Positions 14,103-20,821 of a stretch of 23,236 nucleotides of DNA are shown piece by piece. The notes under the pieces are model-generated. The model did not search any database and was not told the origin of the DNA. It saw only the letters and a list, made by a program, of their open reading frames with translations. The position numbers and the translations under genes are program-made. The number at the start of each line of letters is the position of its first letter. Position 1 is the stretch's first letter. This stretch comes from Bacteroidales bacterium UBA6366 (GTDB lineage Bacteria; Bacteroidota; Bacteroidia; Bacteroidales; UBA932), in the NCBI GenBank assembly GCA_002438845.1, contig DJRG01000066.1:1-23236 (forward strand), in the 5' to 3' direction.

Positions 14103-16840
14103 TGCTCTCAAGACGTCTGGCATATTCATTACTGCTTTTGCTGATGACGTTCGGCCTTTCCGCCCAGAACACGGAGCGGAAAGACAGCCTTGTGCGTCTT
14201 CTCGGTTGTGATGAGCTGCAACAGATTGAGGAATATGGCCAAAACTACAGGAAGGCTTTAGGCCATGCCCGTTTCGAGCACAACTCCACCCTGCTGATCT
14301 GTGACACCGCGTTGTGGAATGTGAACCAGAACGTGATCAACGCTTTCGGCAATGTCCAGATCATCCAGAACAACACCGTGCTTAGCAGCGAGAGTCTGGA
14401 TTATTATATAGACCAGAATCTCGCACAGTTCAGGGGGGCGTTGGTGCAGCTTCGCGACAAGGACGGCAACACGCTCCGGACCACGGATCTGGACTATAAC
14501 ACCAAGGATAGTATCGCCGTGTTCCGTGGCGGAGGGACCATGCGTGACAAAGACGGACAGATCATCGAGAGTGATGACGGTCACTACTATTCGAAACTCA
14601 AGACATTCAGTTTCTCGAATAATGTCAACATGTACACGGACTCCATCTTCGTGAAGACTGATGACCTGGACTACAACACCGGCACCAACATCGCCACTTT
14701 CGGCACCGGCACCAACGCATGGAAAGACAACAACATGCTTTCTTCCATGGCCGGAGTCTACGAACGTACCTTGGAGAAGTTCACGTTCACGAAGGATGTC
14801 CACATCCTGACCGAGAACCAAGAGGCATGGGCTGACACCCTTGTCTACTACAGGACTCCGAACAACGTGGAAATGTTCGGTAATGTGGAACTCTTGGACA
14901 CCACACGCAATGTGGCGGCGGTGGCCGGCTACATGCAGTATGTTGACTCGCTGTCCTTCATCAAGATGACACGTGATCCGGCGGTGATCGCCATCAGCGA
15001 GCAGGGAGAGAAGCGTGACACTGCCTACATCGGCGCTGACACATTGATTCTGAGAAGCATTCCGAAATGCGATGTCGATTCCTCCGAGGTGGCTAATTCC
15101 TCCGCCCGTCTGAAAGAGATTAATGTGGATCCTGTCACTGAATATCGCCGCAAGGCCGCGGAGGCCGCGCGTGCCGCCGCCGAGGAGGCCCGCAAGAAGA
15201 TGGAGGAGGAAGACCCCAATGCCGCCGGGGCCGCCATCGGAAAGCGCGGCAAGAACAAGCAGAATCTTCCCGCCCCTTGGGATGATGTCATTGAATATGA
15301 ACCACCTCTCTGGTCGTCCCCAGTCCCTGACACAACCCGGTCGCTGAGCTCGTCGAAACGCCCGGCTGTAGCCGACACGGTTCGGTCGCTAAGCTCGTCG
15401 AAGCGCCAAAACGTTTCCGACACGACCCAAACTCATGCTCCGGTCACTGAGCCTGTCGAAGTGACCATCCCGCAAGACTCTCTTGGCGTTCAGACAGACT
15501 CGCTGACCGTCCCGACCGATTCTCTTGCCGTCGCCGATTCCCTGTCCAAAGTCCCGAAAGACTCCACAAAGATCAGTTTCATCTACGGAATCCATAACGT
15601 GAAGGTCTTCCGCAGAGACATGCAGGTCGTTTGCGACTCCTTGGCCTACACGGATTTGGACTCCCTTATCCGACTCTACAAGACACCTATAGTCTGGAAC
15701 GAGACAAAGCATCAGTACACAGCCGACAGCATCACCGTCATAGTGAAGAACCAGTCCCTCGACCGGGCAAGTCTCATGTCCAACGCTTTCATCATCGTTC
15801 AGGAGGACACTCTGTCCTACGACCAGATCCGAGGAGCCGAGATGATGGCCTACTTTGACAGCACAGGCACGTTGAGACGCTTTGACTCGATGGGAGGTGC
15901 GTCCGGCCTGTTCTTTATCGAGGAGAACGGAAGTCTTGCCACGGTCAACAAGTTTGAGTCCAAGATGCTGACCGCCACGCTGAAGGATGGCAACGTTCAG
16001 GACCTGAACTATTTTGACGCCGCCAAGAGCGACGCCTATCCTGTCGTCCAGATGAAAAAGGATGAGATAATCCTAAAGGGATTTGACTGGCGGCCGGAGA
16101 AGCGCCCGAAAGGACCTGAAGACGTGACCTCCTACAAGCCTCGTGAATCTCAGCGGAAAACTTTTGAGGATATTCCCCGGGCTGAATTTGTCCAGACAGA
16201 CACTTATTTCCCTGGCTACATGAACAGTGTCTACAAGATGCTGGCTCAACAGGATTCCTTGAAGCGTGTCCGCAACGCCGAGAGAAAGCGTCTTGAGGCA
16301 GAGCGCAAGGCCGAGGCTGCCAGAATCGCCGACAGCTTGAAAGTAGCGGCTGACAGTATAGCTTTAAGGGATAGCCTTGCGTTGAGGGACAGCCTTGCCG
16401 TCAAAGATAGTCTGGCTCTCAGAGACACCCAGGCCCAAAAGGATAGCCTTGCTTTGTCTGACAGCCTGAAGACAAGAGCGGATTCTCTCTCCCTCCGGGC
16501 GGACTCCTTGTCACAGGATCCTTCCGCATTGAAGAAGGCCGAAAAGGCCAGAAAGAAAGCGGAGCGGGAAAAGTCACGGCAGGACAGAATCGCCGCAAAG
16601 GAGGCAAGATGGGCTGAACTTGACGCCCGTGACGCCGCCAAGGCGAAGGCCAAGGAGGAGAAGGCCTTGAGGAAGAAGCGTCAGAAGACCCTCAAGACCT
16701 TGAAGGCGATGGAGAAGCGCCGTCAGAAAGAAGAACGGATTCTGGAACGCTACAAGACGCGGTACGAAAAGCAGAAAGCCAAGAAAGAAGCCAAGGCCGC
16801 CCGTAAATCCGACGGCCGGTCGCTGAGCCTGTCTAAGTGA
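14102..16840 (+). CDS. OstA-like (LptA/LptD N-domain) protein with long charged tail
   Basis: This 912-residue exported protein has a signal peptide (about 1-21) and OstA/LptA-type beta-jellyroll repeats at about 50-330 and 480-640 (for example NVINAFGNVQIIQNNTVLSS, LDYNTKDSIAVFRGGG). These domains bind lipopolysaccharide lipid A in the Lpt bridge, so a role in LPS transport is likely. Residues about 413-455 are encoded by three palindromic repeat copies (RSLSSSKRP, VRSLSSSKRQ, PVTEPVEVT). Residues about 745-804 are tandem DSLALR-like units, and 805-912 is a Lys/Arg/Ala/Glu-rich, probably helical tail. The stop TGA (16838-16840) is inside another repeat copy, so the last residues RSLSLSK are repeat-derived. 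It ends the guaB operon. Confidence 0.88.
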   Translation: MLSRRLAYSLLLLLMTFGLSAQNTERKDSLVRLLGCDELQQIEEYGQNYRKALGHARFEHNSTLLICDTALWNVNQNVINAFGNVQIIQNNTVLSSESLDYYIDQNLAQFRGALVQLRDKDGNTLRTTDLDYNTKDSIAVFRGGGTMRDKDGQIIESDDGHYYSKLKTFSFSNNVNMYTDSIFVKTDDLDYNTGTNIATFGTGTNAWKDNNMLSSMAGVYERTLEKFTFTKDVHILTENQEAWADTLVYYRTPNNVEMFGNVELLDTTRNVAAVAGYMQYVDSLSFIKMTRDPAVIAISEQGEKRDTAYIGADTLILRSIPKCDVDSSEVANSSARLKEINVDPVTEYRRKAAEAARAAAEEARKKMEEEDPNAAGAAIGKRGKNKQNLPAPWDDVIEYEPPLWSSPVPDTTRSLSSSKRPAVADTVRSLSSSKRQNVSDTTQTHAPVTEPVEVTIPQDSLGVQTDSLTVPTDSLAVADSLSKVPKDSTKISFIYGIHNVKVFRRDMQVVCDSLAYTDLDSLIRLYKTPIVWNETKHQYTADSITVIVKNQSLDRASLMSNAFIIVQEDTLSYDQIRGAEMMAYFDSTGTLRRFDSMGGASGLFFIEENGSLATVNKFESKMLTATLKDGNVQDLNYFDAAKSDAYPVVQMKKDEIILKGFDWRPEKRPKGPEDVTSYKPRESQRKTFEDIPRAEFVQTDTYFPGYMNSVYKMLAQQDSLKRVRNAERKRLEAERKAEAARIADSLKVAADSIALRDSLALRDSLAVKDSLALRDTQAQKDSLALSDSLKTRADSLSLRADSLSQDPSALKKAEKARKKAEREKSRQDRIAAKEARWAELDARDAAKAKAKEEKALRKKRQKTLKTLKAMEKRRQKEERILERYKTRYEKQKAKKEAKAARKSDGRSLSLSK
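15339..15466. repeat. Three direct palindromic repeat copies inside the OstA-like gene
   Basis: Copies lie at 15339-15362, 15384-15407 and 15442-15466. The first two are read in the same frame (SLSSSKR) and the third in another (VTEPVEVT). The third has arms GGTCACT and AGTGACC, a compensatory change relative to copies with GGTCGCT and AGCG. Confidence 0.9.
16333..16513 (+). repeat. Tandem DSLALR-type coding repeats in the OstA-like gene
   Basis: A run of short units such as DSLALR, DSLAVK and DSLSLR is repeated about nine times. The DNA units vary at third positions, so the array is old rather than a fresh tandem expansion. Confidence 0.75.
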
Positions 16841-16938
16841 CCATGACATTTCCGGTCGCTTCGCCTGCCACACGGCCCGGTCACTGAGCCTATCGAAATG
16901 ACCATGATATCTCCGGTCGCTGAGCCTGTCGAAGCGCA
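16818..16938. repeat. Palindromic repeat cluster at the end of the OstA-like gene
   Basis: Copies lie at 16818-16842 (contains the OstA-like stop codon), 16879-16903 and 16915-16938, with a degenerate fragment at 16854-16869. The first has the variant GTCTAAG, whose T shifts the reading to a TGA two codons later. Confidence 0.85.
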
Positions 16939-16950
16939 AAGCCAAAAAAT

Positions 16951-16980
16951 AAGGACTGACCAGTTGGCCAGTCCTTTTGT
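16951..16980. terminator. Bidirectional terminator between the OstA-like gene and tdh
   Basis: AAGGACTGACCA and TGGCCAGTCCTT pair with one mismatch; the innermost pairs must open to form a loop. TTTT follows on the plus strand and an A-run precedes it, so it can serve both converging genes. Confidence 0.75.
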
Positions 16981-17000
16981 CCTTTATATTAAAGAGTTTT

Positions 17001-17954
17001 TTAGAGAAGTTTCTTCTTGAGAGCGTCAATCATGTCCACCGTCATCGTCTCCAAATCGTAAGACGGAGTCCATCCCCACTCCTCGCGTGCGCAGGAATCA
17101 TCCATCTTGTCCGGCCATGAGTCAGCGATCGCCTGACGTACAGGATCCACCTCGTAGCGCATCTTGAATCCAGGAATATGCTCCTGAATCTTCTTGCGAA
17201 GAATCTCAGGATCAAAACTCATAGAGGCGATGTTGAACGAGTTGCGGTGCCTAAGCTTTGACGGATCGGCGTTCATGATGTCCACGGCCGCCTTCAGAGC
17301 GTCCGGCATGTACATCATGTCCATGAAAGTGCCGGCGGCGATAGGGCAGACGAACTCTTCTCCTTTCACGGCCGCATAGTAGATCTCAACCGCATAGTCA
17401 GTCGTGCCTCCGCCAGGAAGTGTGACGTTGGAGATCAACCCGGGGAACCTCACGGAACGAGTGTCCACGCCGTATTTCGTGTGATAGTAGTCACTGAGCA
17501 ATTCTGTGGCCACCTTGGTCACACCGTACATCGAGCGTGGCCTCTGGATTGTGTCCTGAGGAGTGTCCTGATGCGGAGTCTCAGGTCCGAAGGAACCGAT
17601 GGACGAAGGAGTGAACACGGCGACGTTGTTTTCCCGGGCGATCTCAAGAATATTCATGAGCCCGTCTATCTGGATGTGCCATGCCAGCTGCGGCTTCCTT
17701 TCGGCCACGGCGGAGAGCAGGGCCGCAAGGTTGTAGATCGTGTCGATGTTGTACTTCTTGACGATGCCCAGAAGCTGCTCCCCGTTGCAGACATCAGCCT
17801 CCTCGGCAGGACCGCTTTCGAGCAGGATCCCCTTTGGTTCAGCACCTTTGATGTAGCCGGCGACGACATTGCCTTCCGGGTACATATTCCTGATTTTCAT
17901 TGTCAGCTCGGACCCGATTTGTCCGGTCGAACCTATCACTAGTACATTTTTCAT
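17001..17954 (-). CDS. tdh: L-threonine 3-dehydrogenase, short-chain dehydrogenase type
   Basis: This 317-residue NAD-dependent extended SDR has the dinucleotide motif GSTGQIGSE (8-16) and the catalytic residues Y143 and K147 in MYGVTK, with the serine region TPSSIGSFG at 115-123. The SDR-type threonine dehydrogenases are distinct from the zinc MDR enzyme of E. coli. They oxidise L-threonine to 2-amino-3-ketobutyrate. Assignment is strengthened by the divergent neighbour kbl, which consumes that unstable product. Length is typical. The ATG at 17954 directly precedes the first beta strand (MKNVLVIGS). The promoter lies about 36 bases upstream, and a 13-base palindrome sits near the predicted transcription start. 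It ends at a bidirectional terminator. Confidence 0.93.
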   Translation of the reverse strand: MKNVLVIGSTGQIGSELTMKIRNMYPEGNVVAGYIKGAEPKGILLESGPAEEADVCNGEQLLGIVKKYNIDTIYNLAALLSAVAERKPQLAWHIQIDGLMNILEIARENNVAVFTPSSIGSFGPETPHQDTPQDTIQRPRSMYGVTKVATELLSDYYHTKYGVDTRSVRFPGLISNVTLPGGGTTDYAVEIYYAAVKGEEFVCPIAAGTFMDMMYMPDALKAAVDIMNADPSKLRHRNSFNIASMSFDPEILRKKIQEHIPGFKMRYEVDPVRQAIADSWPDKMDDSCAREEWGWTPSYDLETMTVDMIDALKKKLL

Positions 17955-17972
17955 TGCTGTTCGCTTGTTTAT

Positions 17973-17985
17973 TGCTAAATTAGCA
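17973..17985. promoter_or_regulatory. 13-base palindrome at the tdh transcription start (possible operator)
   Basis: TGCTAA and TTAGCA flank a central A, a perfect dyad placed at the predicted tdh start point, just downstream of its -7 box. A repressor could bind here; the regulator is unknown. Confidence 0.4.
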
Positions 17986-17989
17986 TCTA

Positions 17990-17997
17990 CAAATTTA
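17990..17997 (-). promoter_or_regulatory. -7 element of tdh
   Basis: On the minus strand TAAATTTG matches TAnnTTTG; the transcription start would be near 17985. Confidence 0.6.
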
Positions 17998-18059
17998 CAT
18001 TATTTTCTGAGATATGGTCTTAAGAATGTCAAAATCTAAACAAATTTCTCAAAAATTGA

Positions 18060-18067
18060 TATATTTG
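18060..18067 (+). promoter_or_regulatory. -7 element of kbl
   Basis: TATATTTG matches TAnnTTTG; the start would be near 18072, leaving a leader of about 34 bases. The region between the two divergent -7 boxes (17998-18059) is A/T-rich and is a plausible site for shared regulation. Confidence 0.6.
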
Positions 18068-18105
18068 TCAGTGCGAAATCGAAACGTTTTATAAAATTAT
18101 CAGAT

Positions 18106-19296
18106 ATGTACGGAAAATTTCAGGAACATCTTCAAGCGGAGCTCGCCTCCATCAAGGAAGCCGGACTCTACAAGAACGAGAGGAACATCGCCTCGGCACA
18201 ATCAGCCGAGATCACTCTTCAGGACGGCGGCAAAGCTCTGAACTTCTGCGCCAACAACTATCTTGGACTCGCTGATTCTCCGAGGCTTATCGAAGCCGCG
18301 AAGAAGGCCATGGACGAGAGGGGATTCGGAATGTCATCTGTTCGTTTCATCTGCGGAACACAGGATCTCCACAAGGAACTTGAGGCGGCCATCTCCGACT
18401 TTTTCCACACCGAGGACACAATCCTCTATGCGTCCTGCTTTGATGCCAATGGAGGAGTGTTCGAGCCGCTTCTGACGGCTGAGGACGCGATTATCTCCGA
18501 TTCCTTGAACCATGCGTCCATCATTGACGGCGTGCGTCTCTGCAAGGCTGTCCGTTACCGTTACGCCAACGCCGACATGGCAGATCTGGAGCGCTGTCTT
18601 CAGGAGGCCCAGGCCCAGAGGTTCCGCATCATCTGCACCGACGGAGTCTTCTCGATGGACGGCAATGTCGCTCCGATGGACAAGATCTGCGAGCTGGCCG
18701 AGAAATATGACGCCCTCGTGATGGTTGACGAAAGCCACTCCGCTGGAGTTGTCGGCAAGACCGGCCACGGAGTCGCTGAGCAGTTCGATTGCTACGGTCG
18801 TATCGACATATTCACCGGCACTCTCGGTAAAGCCTTCGGTGGCACCGTCGGTGGATTCACGACTGGCCGCAAGGAGATCATCGACATGCTCCGTCAGCGC
18901 TCACGTCCTTATCTCTTCTCCAACTCCCTGCCGCCGATGATCGTCGCCGCCGGCATCGAGATGTTCAAGATGCTCAAGGAAAGTAATGAGCTTCATGACC
19001 GTCAGCAGGAGAACGTGAACTACTTCCGTGACAAGATGCTGGCCGCCGGATTCGACATCAAGCCGACCCAGAGCGCCATCTGCGCCGTGATGCTCTACGA
19101 CGCGCCTCTTTCCCAGAAGTTCGCCGCCAAAATGGCCGAGGAAGGAATATTCGTGACCGGCTTCTACTATCCTGTTGTCCCGAAAGGCCAGGCCCGCATC
19201 CGTGTCCAGCTCTCAGCCGCCCACAAGCGCGAACACCTCGACAAAGCCATCGCCGCCTTCATCAAAGTCGGCAAGGAGCTCGGCGTCATCAAGTAA
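18106..19296 (+). CDS. kbl: Glycine C-acetyltransferase (2-amino-3-ketobutyrate CoA ligase)
   Basis: This 396-residue PLP-dependent enzyme belongs to the alpha-oxoamine synthase family. The PLP lysine is K242 in TGTLGKAFGG, the ring-nitrogen aspartate is D208 in VDESHS followed by H211, and the glycine-rich SVRFICGTQDLHKELE (78-93) is typical. It cleaves 2-amino-3-ketobutyrate with CoA to glycine and acetyl-CoA. Relatives include serine palmitoyltransferase and BioF, but close similarity to Kbl and the adjacent divergent tdh favour threonine catabolism. Length matches the family. It converges on pepT; the gap holds three palindromic repeats, one forming a strong hairpin. Confidence 0.95.
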   Translation: MYGKFQEHLQAELASIKEAGLYKNERNIASAQSAEITLQDGGKALNFCANNYLGLADSPRLIEAAKKAMDERGFGMSSVRFICGTQDLHKELEAAISDFFHTEDTILYASCFDANGGVFEPLLTAEDAIISDSLNHASIIDGVRLCKAVRYRYANADMADLERCLQEAQAQRFRIICTDGVFSMDGNVAPMDKICELAEKYDALVMVDESHSAGVVGKTGHGVAEQFDCYGRIDIFTGTLGKAFGGTVGGFTTGRKEIIDMLRQRSRPYLFSNSLPPMIVAAGIEMFKMLKESNELHDRQQENVNYFRDKMLAAGFDIKPTQSAICAVMLYDAPLSQKFAAKMAEEGIFVTGFYYPVVPKGQARIRVQLSAAHKREHLDKAIAAFIKVGKELGVIK

Positions 19297-19324
19297 AAAG
19301 TTTTTTTGAATATACCAACGCACC

Positions 19325-19444
19325 GGTCGCTGAGCTTGTCGAAGCGCCATGAAAGTGAACCTGACAAAAGTCGCTTCGGCAGGCTCAGCGACCGGTGGCT
19401 TTGTAAACGTGAACACTCCCGGACGCTGAGCTTGTCTAAGCGCC
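19325..19444. repeat. Palindromic repeat cluster between kbl and pepT
   Basis: Copies lie at 19325-19348 (direct), 19370-19393 (inverted) and 19421-19444 (direct, variant). The first two with their spacer make a 69-base composite element that recurs at 20752-20816 with about 40 of 44 bases identical over the spacer and inverted copy. Confidence 0.9.
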
Positions 19445-19453
19445 CGGGAGTGT
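19413..19453. terminator. Repeat-based hairpin between convergent kbl and pepT
   Basis: The arms at 19413-19427 and 19439-19453 pair at 14 of 15 positions around an 11-base loop. The stem extends the repeat's own palindrome by ACACTCCC and GGGAGTGT. No T-run is adjacent, so it may act as a barrier or 3'-end stabiliser rather than a classic terminator. Confidence 0.55.
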
Positions 19454-19480
19454 CTATACAAGAATCTTATTGTCAACGAA

Positions 19481-20701
19481 TCACTCCGCGTAAAGCGAGA
19501 TGATGTTAAGGATGACCTGCGAGGCCTTCTCGATGCTCTGAAGCGGCACGAACTCCATCTTGCCGTGGAAGTTCAGACCGCCTGCGAATATGTTCGGGCA
19601 AGGCAAACCCTTGAAACTCAGATTTGCCCCATCGGTGCCTCCACGGATCGGCTGGATCTTCGGCTTGATTCCGGCCATCTCCATCGCCTTCACAGCCTTC
19701 TCCACCACATGATAGTGCGGCTCCACCTGCTCACGCATGTTGTAGTACTGATCCTTGATGGCAGCCGTGGCCGTACCTTCACCGTACTTCACATTTATGA
19801 AGTCCACACATTTCTGCATGATGGCCTTTTTGTTCTCGAACTCGGAACGGTCATGGTCACGGATGATGTACGTTATGTCCGCCTCTTCCACGGATCCGTT
19901 GATGCCCACAACATGGAAGAAACCCTCATAGCCTTCTGTATATTCAGGCCTCTGCTGAACAGGCAGCAATCCGTTCATTTCCATTGCGATAAGTATCGCG
20001 TTCTTCATCTTGCCCTTGGCATAGCCCGGATGAACATTCCTTCCTTGGATATGAATCTTCGCCGAAGCCGCGTTGAAATTCTCGAACTCCAGCTCCCCGA
20101 TCTCACCGCCATCCATCGTGTAGGCATATTCGGCCCCGAACTTCTTGACATCGAACTTCACCACACCGCGTCCGATCTCCTCGTCAGGAGTGAACCCGAT
20201 CTTGATCTCACCATGCTTGAACTCCGGATGCTCGACGATGTACTGCACGGCGTCCATGATCTCTGTAACTCCGGCCTTGTCGTCCGCACCCAGAAGGGTG
20301 GTCCCGTCGGTGGTGATGAGCGTCTGCCCCACGTAATGAAGCATTTCCGGGAACTCCGAAGGCTTCAGCGCCAACCCAGGCACCCCTTTTAAAGGAATAT
20401 CCCCGCCGTCATATTCATTGATGATCTGCGGCTTGATGTTCGCCCCCGATGCGTCTGGAGCCGTGTCCACGTGGGCGATGAAGCCGATAGCAGGCACTTT
20501 CGCCTCGATGTTCGAAGAGATCGACCCCATCACGTAGCCATATTCATCAAGAGTGGCTTCCACTCCGAGCGCCTGAAGCTCATCGCGCAGCATCCGGAGC
20601 AGATTCAGCTCCTTTTCCGCCGATGGCTGGCTCTCTGATTCCTCGTTCGACTGAGTGTCAATGCTGACGTACCTCAGGAATCTGTCCAAAACTTTTTCCA
20701 T
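19481..20701 (-). CDS. pepT: Peptidase T (tripeptide aminopeptidase)
   Basis: This 406-residue M20B metallopeptidase removes N-terminal residues from tripeptides in the cytoplasm. The two-zinc site is visible: H77 and D79 in AHVDT, D140 in LLGADDKAG, E174 and E175 in TPDEEIG, the aspartate of YTMDGGEIGE, and the C-terminal histidine in NFHGKME. RGGTDGANLSFKGLPCPN is a further family signature. Length is typical. The ATG at 20701 matches family starts (MEKVLDRFLRYVSIDTQS). The gene lies downstream of the OPT transporter on the same strand, across 120 bases holding three repeats. No separate promoter is obvious, so co-transcription is likely. Confidence 0.96.
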   Translation of the reverse strand: MEKVLDRFLRYVSIDTQSNEESESQPSAEKELNLLRMLRDELQALGVEATLDEYGYVMGSISSNIEAKVPAIGFIAHVDTAPDASGANIKPQIINEYDGGDIPLKGVPGLALKPSEFPEMLHYVGQTLITTDGTTLLGADDKAGVTEIMDAVQYIVEHPEFKHGEIKIGFTPDEEIGRGVVKFDVKKFGAEYAYTMDGGEIGELEFENFNAASAKIHIQGRNVHPGYAKGKMKNAILIAMEMNGLLPVQQRPEYTEGYEGFFHVVGINGSVEEADITYIIRDHDRSEFENKKAIMQKCVDFINVKYGEGTATAAIKDQYYNMREQVEPHYHVVEKAVKAMEMAGIKPKIQPIRGGTDGANLSFKGLPCPNIFAGGLNFHGKMEFVPLQSIEKASQVILNIISLYAE

Positions 20702-20721
20702 TGTTATATTCTTTTTTTCCC

Positions 20722-20816
20722 GGTCGCTGAGCTTGTCGATGCGCCCGAAAAGGTAAGCTTGTCGAAGCGCCCGGAAAGTAAACCCGATGAAAGTCGCTTC
20801 GGCAGGCTCAGCGACC
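20722..20816. repeat. Palindromic repeat cluster between the OPT gene and pepT
   Basis: Copies lie at 20722-20745 (direct, one changed base), 20752-20771 (direct, left end truncated) and 20793-20816 (inverted). The last two form the second composite element. The cluster lies five bases from the OPT stop codon, inside the presumed transporter-pepT transcript. Confidence 0.9.
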
Positions 20817-20821
20817 GATTG

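Larger units (their letters stand above)
1590..19152. other. Dispersed over-represented octamer GAATATTC
   Basis: Eight perfect copies of the palindrome start at 1590, 5988, 6465, 8389, 10032, 11864, 17648 and 19145. About 56 further sites carry only the half GAATAT or ATATTC. They occur in both coding strands and in different reading frames. Confidence 0.7.

Noticed and set aside
19565..20392. Open frame of 275 codons antisense to pepT
   Set aside because: PepT metal-site motifs are intact on the other strand; this frame shows no domain and has no promoter signal.
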